NCBI RefSeq assembly: GCF_042242105.1 | Contig: NC_092027.1 | Location: 9,327,221-9,391,220, forward strand | DNA length: 64,000 nt | DNA from: Pempheris klunzingeri | Taxonomy: Eukaryota > Chordata > Actinopteri > Acropomatiformes > Pempheridae | Direction: 5' to 3' | Shown: positions 26,147 to 42,386 of the stretch, piece after piece | Position numbering within the stretch: the first letter of the stretch is position 1 | How the letters are laid out: the number at the start of each line of letters is the position of its first letter | Made by a program: the position numbers and the translations under genes | The notes under the pieces: model-generated | Told to the model about the DNA's origin: nothing | What the model saw: the letters and a program-made list of their open reading frames with translations, nothing else | Database searches by the model: none

Positions 26147-27399
26147 ACCAAAGTCATGTTTTCATTTATGCACTTGAACTCCTTATATTCATACATCAAC
26201 ATATTATGTGTTTCAGCTTGTTTGTGTTACATGTTAAAATTTGCTGAAGTTTTGTACAATCTCTTCAATTAAAATGTACACATTATTAGTCGAGCATGTT
26301 GTGTTTTTGTGAAATCCATTACATTCAGACTAAAACCACCTGTTTAAAAACATTAAAAGCCATGTTGTACTAGTTGACTAGTTAGCTCTGACTTTGCATC
26401 CATCAACACACACAAACACACAAGAAACACACAGAAATGAAACAAAAACTGCTTTCACAATACAAGGTAAGCATTAACCTTGAACTCATAAAAACTTAAA
26501 AACTAAAAAAAAAGGTTATATTACACCAGGGAGAAAGATGCCTGCTAAAAGGACATACTTTCTACAATATGTGAGGAAATTCTAATGATTCTGCTGAGCA
26601 AATCAGTTTGTGCACCACAGACTAATCTCAAAGGTGGGTTAAAAGGCCAAATGTTATTAAACTCATCATGATAAAATAAATTCCTGAACAAAAAAGGAAC
26701 ATGAGTCACTAAGAACTGCTTGTGTAAGTCTACAAAAGATGAAAAAATTAGAAAATGTATTTAAAAAATACACTTTAGTCCAAAACGGTCATGTCTGGCA
26801 GCTAAGTACAGCCGGCAGTAGATTAGCTTAGTTTAGCATAAAGACTGCAAACAGGGGGAAACAATTAGCCAGGCTGTGTTCAACGGAAACAAAAAGAGGT
26901 TCATCATTTAAAAAGTTACATCTCGTTTATTGAACCTATAAAACACGACCAGAAAAACGACACTTGCCCGTATTTCTTGTCAGGGAGCACGAACTTCCTG
27001 GTTTGTCAACTGGTTGCCTGGCAACGACTCAGAGCTGAGAAACAGTCCACCATCTTAAAACTGTATTCTATTTTATTTTTACGCTTTAGCTCTTTTACAG
27101 ATTAAAAATACAAGCTATAAGGTGTTCATTAGTGAGCTTCAAATGTACTGACAGGGGGATATATTATTAATTTTCTTTTTTTAATTATAATTAATATATG
27201 TAATTATAAACTAGAACTTCCTTTTCACAAAATTGTTTTATGGGATTTGACACCAGTGTATTCACACAAACACTTGCAGTGTGACAGTGTGTCATGCTGC
27301 AGCACTGAGTCCCCCTCACCGCCAGAGTCCTCTGTTGTCCCACCGGAGCTGCTGCCGTGAAACGTAATGCGATTCCTCTGTTTGTCAGTGCGGACCTGA
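26147..27399. other. Intergenic region rapunzel-krit1
   Basis: AT-rich spacer without a supported gene. It holds one copy of the AGCATAAAGACTGCAAACAG interspersed repeat (about 26790-27020). CpG density rises after 27290, where the krit1 promoter is expected. Confidence 0.5.
26790..27020 (+). repeat. Teleost interspersed repeat ('cttagcataaagactg' family), copy 1
   Basis: The wording TTAGTTTAGCATAAAGACTG then AAACAGGGGGAAACAATTAG and CCAGGCTGTGTTCAACGGAA follows a common fish repeat. Two further copies occur in akap9 introns at about 49640-49960 and 50795-50980. Confidence 0.55.
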
Positions 27400-27564
27400 G
27401 CAGTCTATGGCTCCGGCTCACAGGCCTGCTACCACCCCTACACACATATCTGCCCTGGAAGTCCACCTGGAGCCGGCCGACCGTCACTTTTACCAGAGAG
27501 AAAGTCCCCGAGAGCGGAGAAAAGCTACGTCAGGTCTGTTTGAGGAACAGTCACGTCGCTCTCG
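27400..27564 (+). other. krit1: krit1 5' UTR exon (inferred)
   Basis: A CpG-rich stretch ends in GCTCTCG followed by a consensus GTAAGT donor at 27565. A matching acceptor is CTGTCTCAG at 28501-28509, just upstream of the krit1 start codon. The transcription start itself cannot be placed. Confidence 0.45.
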
Positions 27565-28265
27565 GTAAGTTTCAGCTGCTCGACGGGCGGAAAAAGCGGT
27601 GATGATGAGTGTAGCATCCCGGCTACAGCTGCTGGGTCGGTTTTAAAAGTTGTGCTTGTTGCAGACAAGAGGATGTTTCAACACTGGTTGGACCCATCTT
27701 AACTGGGTGTAGTCTAAAATATAATCTATAATATATGGTCTAATGTGAGTAATAACTGTCTGGAGACAGCAGAGAGTTTGGTTTCCGGGGCGGGACCCCC
27801 CTCTGAACTCAACAAGTTTATCTCTGAACTGAGAGGAAACTTCTTAATGTCTGACACACAGACTCCAGAGCAATGTTTTACTTCCTGTATAACACTAGTG
27901 TGTCTTTAAAGAATTCAATTTCATTTGAAACCAGAAGCCTGTTCTATACTATTTTATTATTACTAATATTATTGTTGTTATTATCATTATTGTTATTTAT
28001 ATGCGTTTCTAAGGTATAGTAAAAGTTTCCGTGATGTCTTGTAATCACAGTCATAAAGCAGCACAGGTTTACAATATAAACTATCACAGTTGAGTTTAAC
28101 ATGAAAAGTCATAAATATAACATATTATATTTGTAATATGTTCTAATCATATGGATCTTAAATGTTGTCTGGTCTGGTTTATAAATGTAACAATGAAATA
28201 AAGTTTGAATCATCTGAGGTAAATGAGACGTTACCTATTTGGTCAAAACTCAGCAACAACTTAGA

Positions 28266-28400
28266 TCAGGGCTGCCATGAACTACATACTAATATGCAGA
28301 TTATTGTCTCGATTAATAGACAAATATTTGTGGATAATGTCAGAAGATACCAAAAATTGTTCATCAGTAAAGACTCCCTCACAAAGTATGATCACATTAC
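28266..28400 (-). repeat. MITE-like repeat ('GCTGCAACGATTA' family), reversed copy
   Basis: GGGCTGCC at about 28268 and then GCAGATTATTGTCTCGATTA ATAGAC and GATAATGTCAGAAGATACC match, in reverse orientation, the ends of the element at 63060-63372. It lies between the inferred krit1 5' UTR exons. Confidence 0.5.
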
Positions 28401-28562
28401 TGGTGTTAATGAGGAAAGTTATTGTGATTTTGTCAGAACTTCTCAGCTTGAAATGACTCATCTCAGCAGTCGTGATAACATTCACTCCCCCTGTGGTCGT
28501 CTGTCTCAGGGATGCCTCTCCACAGCATCTGGCCCTTGTGTAGAATATTCTGTCGGGACTGA

Positions 28563-33752
<5,190 letters not shown>

Positions 33753-33978
33753 CGGACCGCTGCAGAAGCCACAGCTGCCAAAGATCCCCAGTGCGCGTTC
33801 TTCTTACTGACTCTCACTTGACCGCAATAACTCTGGACAAAGAGCAAAGTCGGCCTCTCCAAAGACGCCTCATTTTGTACATGAGGCTCACCGACATCCG
33901 TCACAGCTTCACTTTGTGTATTTTGATGAGTCACGTATTTTGATTGCATGTAAATATGTTTATTTAATGTTTTGTTTT

Positions 33979-33984
33979 AATAAA
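33979..33984 (+). terminator. krit1: krit1 polyadenylation signal
   Basis: AATAAA about 230 bases after the krit1 stop. Confidence 0.65.
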
Positions 33985-35052
33985 CGGATGGATGTATGAA
34001 GGAGGATGTATTGGGGGTCTGTGTTAAACTTTGAAGCAGGTTATCATACGTCAACAAATAGCTTTAACATGAGGGAGGAGAAACAGGCTCCATAAAGTAA
34101 TGACGTGGATCGTTCACACTAAAGAAAACAGCTCTGTGTGATGGGTGGCTTCATTAACACAACAGAAAATACATTAAACATGTAACAAACTGGTCAGTGT
34201 TAGAAATAGACGGAATACTTTGTCTTTTAATGATATTAAAAATAGAAAATATTAAAACGGCTGCTACAGAAATACTACAGTGATGCCATAGCATACAATA
34301 TTGTACATGTAACATGTATATTATCTAATACAGAACATAATAGACGTGTGGCTCCTAAGGCTAATAATGAAATAATCTCATCTACATAAAATTATGAGCT
34401 TATCTCATGAAATAAAAATTATGTAGTCCACTTCATTTCCCAGGTTCACTTAGTGTAACGTGCTTTTGAAAAGATGAAAATGTAATTTTTTTTCTTCTAA
34501 TTCAATATTTTGCACTTAAAGGCAGTTTGGTCCTTGATTAGCTTCAAATACACTGACAGCGGACTGCAAACTGTTTTTATCCAATAAATTGTTAATATGT
34601 TGGTACTTGGTTATGTTTTACTACCTTTCCGGAACACTGAAAATAAGTTAAACTTTTTAAACGCACACTGTTACGCGATTTAAGGGAAATTGAGAGGTTT
34701 AAAGCCAAATTAATCAAGTTAAATACTGAATAGGAATCAAACATCATTACAACGTGTGGTGCAAGTCTGCTGCAGTGACATCATATAGCAAGACATCGGT
34801 TCAGGTAGCAGCAGCCAATCAGAGCGGCCGCTGCTTGACGGACAGGCGGTGAGCAGCCAATAGGAAGCCTCCGTTGGTCAGGCGGGGGCAGGACCAGGAG
34901 TGACAGGTAGAGATGTTATATTACCAACGACCCTCCAACATGAGCATCAGACGAGCCCAAACTTTGAATTAGTGGATATGTATTGTACCTCCACATAGAG
35001 GATTTCCTCCAGGCTGTGACACAGTGAGTTTTCAGAGGACAGATCGGTAAAA
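33985..35052 (+). promoter_or_regulatory. krit1-cyp51 spacer and cyp51 promoter
   Basis: The first 750 bp are AT-rich and contain no gene. From about 34800 the sequence becomes GC-rich and carries two direct CCAAT boxes (34814-34818 and 34857-34861) and a GC box GGCGGGGGC (34881-34889), consistent with NF-Y and Sp1 binding. CYP51 is a known SREBP2 target working with NF-Y; I did not find a perfect sterol regulatory element. Confidence 0.5.
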
Positions 35053-38000
35053 ATGTCCGTGCACCTGTTTGAAATGAGCAGTAAACTGTTCGGGGACAGT
35101 GTGGGTCTGACCTCCGTGGTGCTGGCTGCCTCTGTCATCACTCTCACCCTGGGCTATATTTCCAAGTCGCTGCTCAAACAGTCCTCTGGCAACGATCTGG
35201 TAAGTTAGCCAAGAGCTAAAAAAACCAAACAGAACAGTGCCAAAAATGGTTATTGAAATGCATTCTCAGTTTGTGTTCATCATGCACTGTTGTCATGCTT
35301 CTTTTTGCAGAAATATCCACCTTTCATACCCTCCAGCGTTCCCTTCCTGGGCCATGCCATCGCATTTGGGAAAAGTCCCATTGAGTTTCTCGAAAATGCC
35401 TATGAAAAAGTGAGTATTATAGTACGAACAAAGACTAGCAGTCAGTTAATCTGCATCTGTTTTGATAATAAAATCAATTTATGCAATCATCAATAATGCC
35501 CCCCCCCCCCACCCTGTTATTTCAGCATTTAAAATGTAAATATTTTTGGATGTTATTCTAAATACAGTCTCTTAAGGTTTTACTCTGCTGGTAAGACAAA
35601 ACGTGTCAAGATGGGCTTTTAGAGATAATCTTTTCAGAAGAACAAATAGACTAAATGACTCACCAACTAATCAAGGAAATATTTAATAGTTATTCATTTT
35701 GGTAAATGATGTGTTGCAGTGCTGCACTCATGCTAAGACTTTTATTTTACCTCTCACACTCAGTGATCCACACATGTACACACTTGATGTGACCTTTCCA
35801 CCTTATGTCTGCTTGTGTCTACTTATAATCACCAATTTAAAGGTTTATATTATTGAAAAAGGAATAATAAGTATTAAAAGTGAGTCTCAGAGGCCTTAAA
35901 AGAGGAAATTATCCAGTAATCCAGGGGAGGGGAGGAAGTAGATTACATGTTTTAACCCCTGCGTCTCCGCTGTCCTCCCACAGTACGGCCCAGTGTTCAG
36001 CTTCACCATGGTGGGCAGTACGTTCACCTACCTGCTGGGCAGCGAAGCAGCCACGCTGATGTTCAACAGCAAGAACGAGGACCTGAATGCCGAGGACGTC
36101 TACTCCAGACTGACCACTCCGGTGTTTGGCAAAGGGGTAGCCTATGACGTCCCGAACCCTGTGAGTCCACCTTAACACTTCACATCACCTTTAATGACAA
36201 AACCACATTAGAGAGAGCGATCACAGCGTGTTGCTGTTGTATCACATCAGCTATAACACAGGCTTTCTTTAATGTGTTGTAGGTTTTTCTGGAACAAAAG
36301 AAGATGCTGAAGACCGGACTGAACATTGCTCATTTTAAGCAACATGTGAAAGTCATTGAGGCAGAGACTTTACAGTATTTTCAGAGATGGGGAGACAGCG
36401 GAGAGAGAAGTAAGATGCTGTACAAAATATTAGAAAATAAACACGTGACATTTTTCACTTTTGATATTGAGTCCAGAACAGCACAACTTAAATGCATGAC
36501 CTTCTGCCCGTGTCAGACCTGTTTGAGGCGCTGTCTGAGCTGATCATCCTCACGGCCAGCAGCTGCCTTCATGGGAAGGAGATCCGCAGCATGCTGAATG
36601 AACGGGTGGCTCAGCTCTACGCCGACCTGGACGGAGGATTCAGTCACGCTGCCTGGCTCCTGCCCGGCTGGCTGCCACTGCCCAGCTTCAGGTAGGGTCC
36701 TTAAAAAGTCTTTGAATATCTTAAATTCACATTTTCACAAGGACAAATATATTTTCTTCCATTTAATAAACGTATTGTGACAAATGTCCTTTAACTGAAC
36801 CAGTAATTGCCATTTTGCCGTAGCTATACTTTTTAACTGACTGCATGTGTATTTGTACGACTACATTTTCACATTTGGGTTATTTTTATTGAAAAATGTG
36901 CCTTTAATGAAATTACACCGTGGATTAAAGACTTGAAAAGTGTTGAATTCAACTTGCTCATACATGTAGACACCCTGATCTGTTGGTAGTTGACTCAACA
37001 TCTGCCACAGGATGAAGCTAAGACTGAATTTCATTTAACTAAAAGAAAAGACTTTCCTGAAAAGAGTGTCAGCATATTACAATGCAAGAGAGCTCTGAAA
37101 TAGTCATTCAGAAAAACACCAACACGTGTTTTTTGTACAGTAGATTTTCCATAAATTAATTTTGCACAAATCTAATGTTTTCTGTTAGGAAAAGGGACAG
37201 AGCTCACAGAGAGATCAAGAACATCTTCTTCAAGGTGATTCAGAAGCGCAGGCAGTCTGGAGAGAAAGTGGACGACATCCTGCAGACCCTCATCGATGCC
37301 ACCTACAAGTAAGACGGCGTCAGTGTCCGAGGACATTATCCAGGAAATGACAGCATGGTTTCACTCCTAAAATCATGCTGCTGGATCACATTTTTCTGAG
37401 TTTGTCTCCAAAGAATTTTGATTGTTTTGTAAGATACTGCTTGGAACTTGTGATCCTTAAATGGATTAAAAACCTTCTAAACCACATAGTTCTCACTAGA
37501 AAACAGTAAAAGTCAATATACCTAACACCAGCAAGTACAGCAATTGTACTTGTAATATCTAATATAAGAGCTTTCCTCTCTGATAAACCTATCACATTGT
37601 GATAATGTAATTAGACATGTTAAGTTTAATTTGTAAGAGCTAGAAAATGGATACATTAGTGTTTAGTGTCTGCCGCAGCTCCCGTTTACTAAAATGACCA
37701 TGAATAGGTGACAATTAAAACATGATCAGGGCCCTCAAAAGTTCTAAAAAAAACTGTGCTTCCCCCTCAGAGACGGGCGACCCCTGAACGATAACGAGAT
37801 CGCGGGGATGCTGATCGGCCTCCTCCTGGCGGGTCAGCACACGTCCTCCACCACCAGCGCCTGGATGGGTTTCTTCCTGGCCAGAGACAAAGCTCTGCAG
37901 GAGCGCTGTTACTCGGAGCAGAGGGCTGTGTGTGGAGGAGAGCTGCCACCTCTCGACTACGATCAGGTGAGGATGGCTGCAGCGTGGGCCCGTGGAGATT

Positions 38001-39299
38001 TGCCTTAATTATCACAAAATACAAAAATGATCAACAGCATGTCTGAATGTTTGGAATTAAAGCATACGGCAGTTACTTAAAAAACTTCACATCCCTTTTT
38101 CCAGGTTGCACTTTGCTGTTTTCACCTCTGTTTTCCCACGATTGTGACACAAACAGTAGGAAGTGCGCCCCCTCCTGGAAATGTACAGCAATAACAAACA
38201 TGTAGATGAGTGACGTTCTCTGACACACAACACAGCTTACAGACTGCTGTAGCTACATTGATTGTAGTAGATAATAACAGTGCAGCCATGCAGTGAAAAT
38301 ACACCAAAGCTCACAGATTTTGGATCAGAACAGACGACCTGCTGCCTGTTGAAGGACTGTTGTCTGCACTGTGTGGACAAAATGTTTTAGTCTTCTTTTC
38401 CAAAACATCTTACTGGGTGAACTCCAACTGTACGAGCCTTTATGGATTTTCCATGAAGGGGTTAAAAAGCTGCTTCAGTCCTTGTAACTATGATGAAAAT
38501 GAATTACAGATGTAACAGTTAGATGATTAACAGTTTTTTTGTCCATACATCGTTGTGGTTTTGTCCTCAGCTGAAGGATCTCACCTTGCTGGAGCGCTGT
38601 TTAAAGGAGACCCTGCGTCTCCGCCCGCCCATCATGACCATGATGAGGATGGCTCGCTCCCCTCAGGTAAGAAAACTTCACTGCTCAATGACATTTGTTC
38701 CAGTTTCAAGTCCTGAATCAGTTTTATTGTACAAGATGCACCTGTCTCATCATTTTGGTGCTTTTTTTAAGCATCTGATGTCAGCAAAAGGTCTCTTCTT
38801 TTAATTTTAATGATCAGTTTCCGTCTGTTTTCTCAGACTGCAGCAGGATACACCATCCCTGTGGGCCACCAGGTCTGCGTCTCCCCGACTGTCAACCACC
38901 GTCTGCACGACACCTGGGTGGACCGGATGGAGTTCGACCCCGACCGCTACCTCAACGAAAACCCCGCTGCAGGCGAGAAGTTTGCCTATGTGCCGTTTGG
39001 AGCCGGTAAGAAACATCAGCCATTCTGAAAATACAGCATCTTGTATGAAAGAATGTCAGAAGGCAGGACGGATGTCTGAATTAACAAATCACAGCTGAAC
39101 CTTCGCTGTCTGCTCCTCAGGCCGCCATCGCTGCATCGGGGAGAACTTTGCCTACGTCCAGATCAAAACCATCTGGTCCACTTTACTGCGCATGTACGAC
39201 TTTGACCTGGTGGACGGATATTTCCCCACAATCAACTACACCACAATGATTCACACCCCTCACAACCCCGTCATCAGATACAAGAGGAGACCACAGTGA
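35053..39299 (+). CDS. cyp51: Lanosterol 14-alpha-demethylase (CYP51)
   Basis: Ten coding exons give about 494 residues: 35053-35199, 35311-35409, 35984-36160, 36283-36409, 36517-36691, 37189-37308, 37771-37966, 38571-38666, 38837-39005, 39121-39299. An N-terminal membrane anchor ([20 protein letters not shown]) is followed by [21 protein letters not shown]450 hallmarks are present: I-helix [12 protein letters not shown] (about 302), K-helix ETLR (E360, R363), and haem loop FGAGRHRCIG with the Cys ligand at about 440. The CYP51 substrate-recognition segment [11 protein letters not shown] is also present. The enzyme removes the 14-alpha methyl group of lanosterol/dihydrolanosterol in the endoplasmic reticulum, in cholesterol synthesis. 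It follows krit1 on the same strand and converges with akap9, as around human CYP51A1. Confidence 0.97.
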
Positions 39300-39899
39300 G
39301 GGAATAAAGACAGGAAACAGTCAAACATCCCGAGTGTTTGAAGTGAAGCTCTTAACTTCCTGGGACTTGAATTTAGAAACATTTAGATGAATGCACTTTG
39401 CTGCTTAAAAGTCCAACCTCTTACTTTTTGTTCTTCTGTCAGCCTGTTTTTTTTTTTTCTGAATGTCAACACTAATACATGAATTTTTGAAACTTGTGTT
39501 TCCAGAGATAGTTACACTGACTGTATGACTCTGACCTGAACACAGATGCTAATATTCACCACGTGAATTCTTCAGAATAGAAATGGTGAGTAACAGAGTG
39601 TCTTGATGGTGTTGAGTGAATGAAGCCTTGAGATCCTTGCAAGTTGTGTTCAGTGGATAACTGTAAAACAAGCAGAGGCTCTTCCGTTAGTAGAGTATCT
39701 TATTTAAGTCCAGATTTGGGGGAGAATTTAGGGTTTTTTCACATGACAGGTCTTTGGCACATTTACACCGATGACAACCCCCCACCCCTCAAAAACAATG
39801 CAACATTACAAGTGTAATTGTAGCCTTACTGCATTAAATGCATTGGAATCAGAAGCAGAAGAGCTCCCACTGTAAAGAGCCAGGAGAAAGTGTTGTTTT

Positions 39900-40080
39900 T
39901 GAGATTATGTTTTTTTGTTTTTCTGCTTTATTTTGATAGTGATGGTCGAGAGACACAAGAAAAGCAGGAGGGAGAGAGGGAGAGATAGGGGGGTGACATG
40001 CAGCAAAAGGCCCCGACTCAAACTGGGGCCGCTGCATTAAGGACTCAGCTTTGATACATGGTACATGCTCCCTTAGAGCA
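39900..40080 (+). repeat. Fish interspersed repeat fragment, possibly tRNA-derived
   Basis: TTATTTTGATAGTGATGG, GGAGAGATAGGGGGGTGACA, TGCAGCAAAAGGCCCCGACT, CAAACTGGGGCCGCTGCATT and AAGGACTCAGC follow a widespread fish repeat whose GACTCAAACTGGGGCC core resembles a degenerate B box. Class is uncertain. Confidence 0.45.
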
Positions 40081-40298
40081 TGCCTGAAGAAAACGCTTTT
40101 TAAAGGTGATCTTAACTAAACAGGAGCCGAACCTCTGCCTGAACCTCAGTAACGAGCACTGACTGATCCTTTGTTAACACCAAGTTATAGCGTCTTCTCA
40201 GATTGTGCTCATCGTGGCATATTCTGGTTTATTTTGTGATTTTTGATTCTTTTCGAGCAAAAACTGCTGATACTGTTCCACCCGCAGTTCCTTCTTCC

Positions 40299-40304
40299 AA
40301 TAAA
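40299..40304 (+). terminator. cyp51: cyp51 polyadenylation signal
   Basis: AATAAA 1 kb after the stop and only about 115 bp from the opposing akap9 signal. Confidence 0.6.
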
Positions 40305-40417
40305 GAAACTTTCCAAAATCGGCTTCTCTCCTGTGGAAAAGGAGATATTTTTATTTTCTGGTCAAAGGATGAATAAGAAATGACAAACAGACATGGCTTT
40401 CAAATAATGTAGTCCTC

Positions 40418-40423
40418 TTTATT
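40418..40423 (-). terminator. akap9: akap9 polyadenylation signal
   Basis: AATAAA on the minus strand, about 465 bases after the akap9 stop codon. Confidence 0.6.
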
Positions 40424-40886
40424 TCAGTTTTAGACAAAATACCCAGAAAATTCAAAGCTCCTACACTTTACAAAAATACGTTCTCTACAAATGTCCTCTG
40501 TAGTCTGTCTGGCCAAAACAAAACACAGTGTAGTGTAGAATATCCAGTAGCAGCCTCCTCAACAAGAAACCCAAACATTCTCTACATTAACGCTCCACCC
40601 ATACAACACAAACATATAAATTAATCACAAGGTCTTAAATTAGCATCAGACAAATATACATGATTGTAGTTCATCCACAACAAAGAGGCAGATCAAATTA
40701 CAAACATAGCTGTTTTTCAAGTGCTGGCGACAAAAAGCCTGAATACAACATGTCGTACACTAATAAAAAATGTGTTTTGGTCCACATGGAAAGATACAGT
40801 CCACACCAGACTGATAGAAAACAGCAGAGCACTCAGCACGAGAAAAGGCAACTGAGTTTCTTCAAGCCAAAGTAACTTGACAGCAT

Positions 40887-42386
40887 CTATCTTCTCAAGC
40901 CAAAGTGCAATTGAGCATATGAAGAAGCACCTGCAGGGAAAATTAGGAGTTAGCTGAGTAAATCTGAAAACTACTTTATAGAACAGTTTCATTGCCACTT
41001 CACGTGAATTAGGGAGTCTGCACATATTGTTACTGTGTAAAACAATATCATGTCTGTTAGACATGTTTATCATGATACTGAGGGTCCATTTAAAACTTTC
41101 CTGACGCACTGTGTTCTTACAATTAGAGGAGAATATAGAAGTTTATATTGCGATTTTTACATTTGAGTATTGTATCATTTCCTGTCACATAAGCTGATTT
41201 CTTGTTTACTGACTGCAGAACAGAACAGCCTATTGTAAACACTAGTATGAGGTAAATAGTGTATGCAAATATTCTGCGGTACAGACGTGGGATACTGTAA
41301 GTGTTACCTGAAGTCACACTCCCCAGCCTCCTCTGCAGCGCCTCCAGTCTGGAGATGTAGTCAGTGAGCGCTCGGTCGGGGTCGTAGCTCTGCAGGTGGG
41401 AACAGGTGAGAGGTCCGTGGTCTCCGGAGATGTGCAACCTACACAACAACATCCACCTTTTTAGTAACAGAACCACAGGTACTACAACAGGTCTAAATCC
41501 CACTTTGGGTTAGCCTTCAATTTAAAGAGTTCTGTATGAAAACATATTAATACTAACAAAATACTTACATATATTTTATGTCTGTATATACATAATACAG
41601 TATGTTGTAATGATTATTATTTTTTTGGCATTTTACAGACTAATCTGGGTAAAATAATTGTTAGAATAATTGATAATGACAGAAGTGATTCGTTGTACCT
41701 GTGGGGTGTGGAGGAGACCGCTGATCTGGGGGACTCACGTCCACTTCGCCCCCTGCTGATGGAGGAGACTCCTCCTCCTCCAACACCTCCTCTCTCTCTG
41801 TACATCTCCACGCTGCCCGGGTGAAGGTAAGGAGAGTCTCTCGCCTCAGTGCCTGAGACAGATAAATAAAAATGAACTGAGCATCACTTCTACATAATAC
41901 TCTCCAACATGTAGAAGCCAAAACATATGATAGAAGTTTTGGTTACCTAAAGACTGTCTGGCTCCATTTTTGTTGACGCCACAAGAAGTCGTGGAGCTCA
42001 TCCCCGTCGCCTTGTGCCATCGCTTGACTAGGAAACGCATTCTGAACAGAAAATGTGTAGGTTTTAGTTTTAGAAAACACAAAAACGTAAATGACCATAT
42101 ATTCATCTGTGGTTACTGTGGCATTAGCAGAAAGGAAGTATTGGACCACACACCTGGAGAGGGCGATAGAGACTCGGACGGCAGAGCGGAAGCGCATCAG
42201 CCCCCGGCGACGCTGGCTGAGGGACTCCAGGCTGGAGAGCGACGGTCGGCCGCCCATCCTGGAGAGGAGCGACAGCGTGGCCTCCTCACACTCCTGGAAG
42301 CCACCCAGCAGTAACAGCAGATACTTCTTCTGGTAGATGAGCGCTTTGCGGAAGCTTTCTGACCTCAAGTACTTCCCGTACATTCT
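40887..42386 (-). other. akap9: akap9 PACT domain and C-terminus exons
   Basis: Five exons: 42386-42154, 42041-41947, 41852-41699, 41438-41308 and 40930-40887. They encode RMYGKYLRSESFRKALIYQK then KYLLLLLGGFQECEEATLSL, SAVRVSIALSRMRFLVKRWH, a Ser/Gly/Arg-rich linker (YLHPGSVEMYRERGG), then SHLQSYDPDRALTDYISRLE and ALQRRLGSVTSG. This is the PACT (pericentrin-AKAP450 centrosomal targeting) region, which directs the protein to the centrosome and binds calmodulin in mammals. Conservation with human is highest here. Confidence 0.95.

Larger units (their letters stand above)
39300..40398. other. cyp51 3' UTR and convergent spacer to akap9
   Basis: After the cyp51 stop there is a 1-kb 3' region with AATAAA at 40299-40304 (CTTCCAATAAAG). 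It contains a SINE-like repeat fragment at about 39900-40080. The akap9 transcript ends on the other strand near 40400. Confidence 0.6.

Noticed and set aside
39900-40080. tRNA gene
   Set aside because: Only a degenerate B-box-like word is present; there is no A box and no cloverleaf, so it is a repeat fragment.
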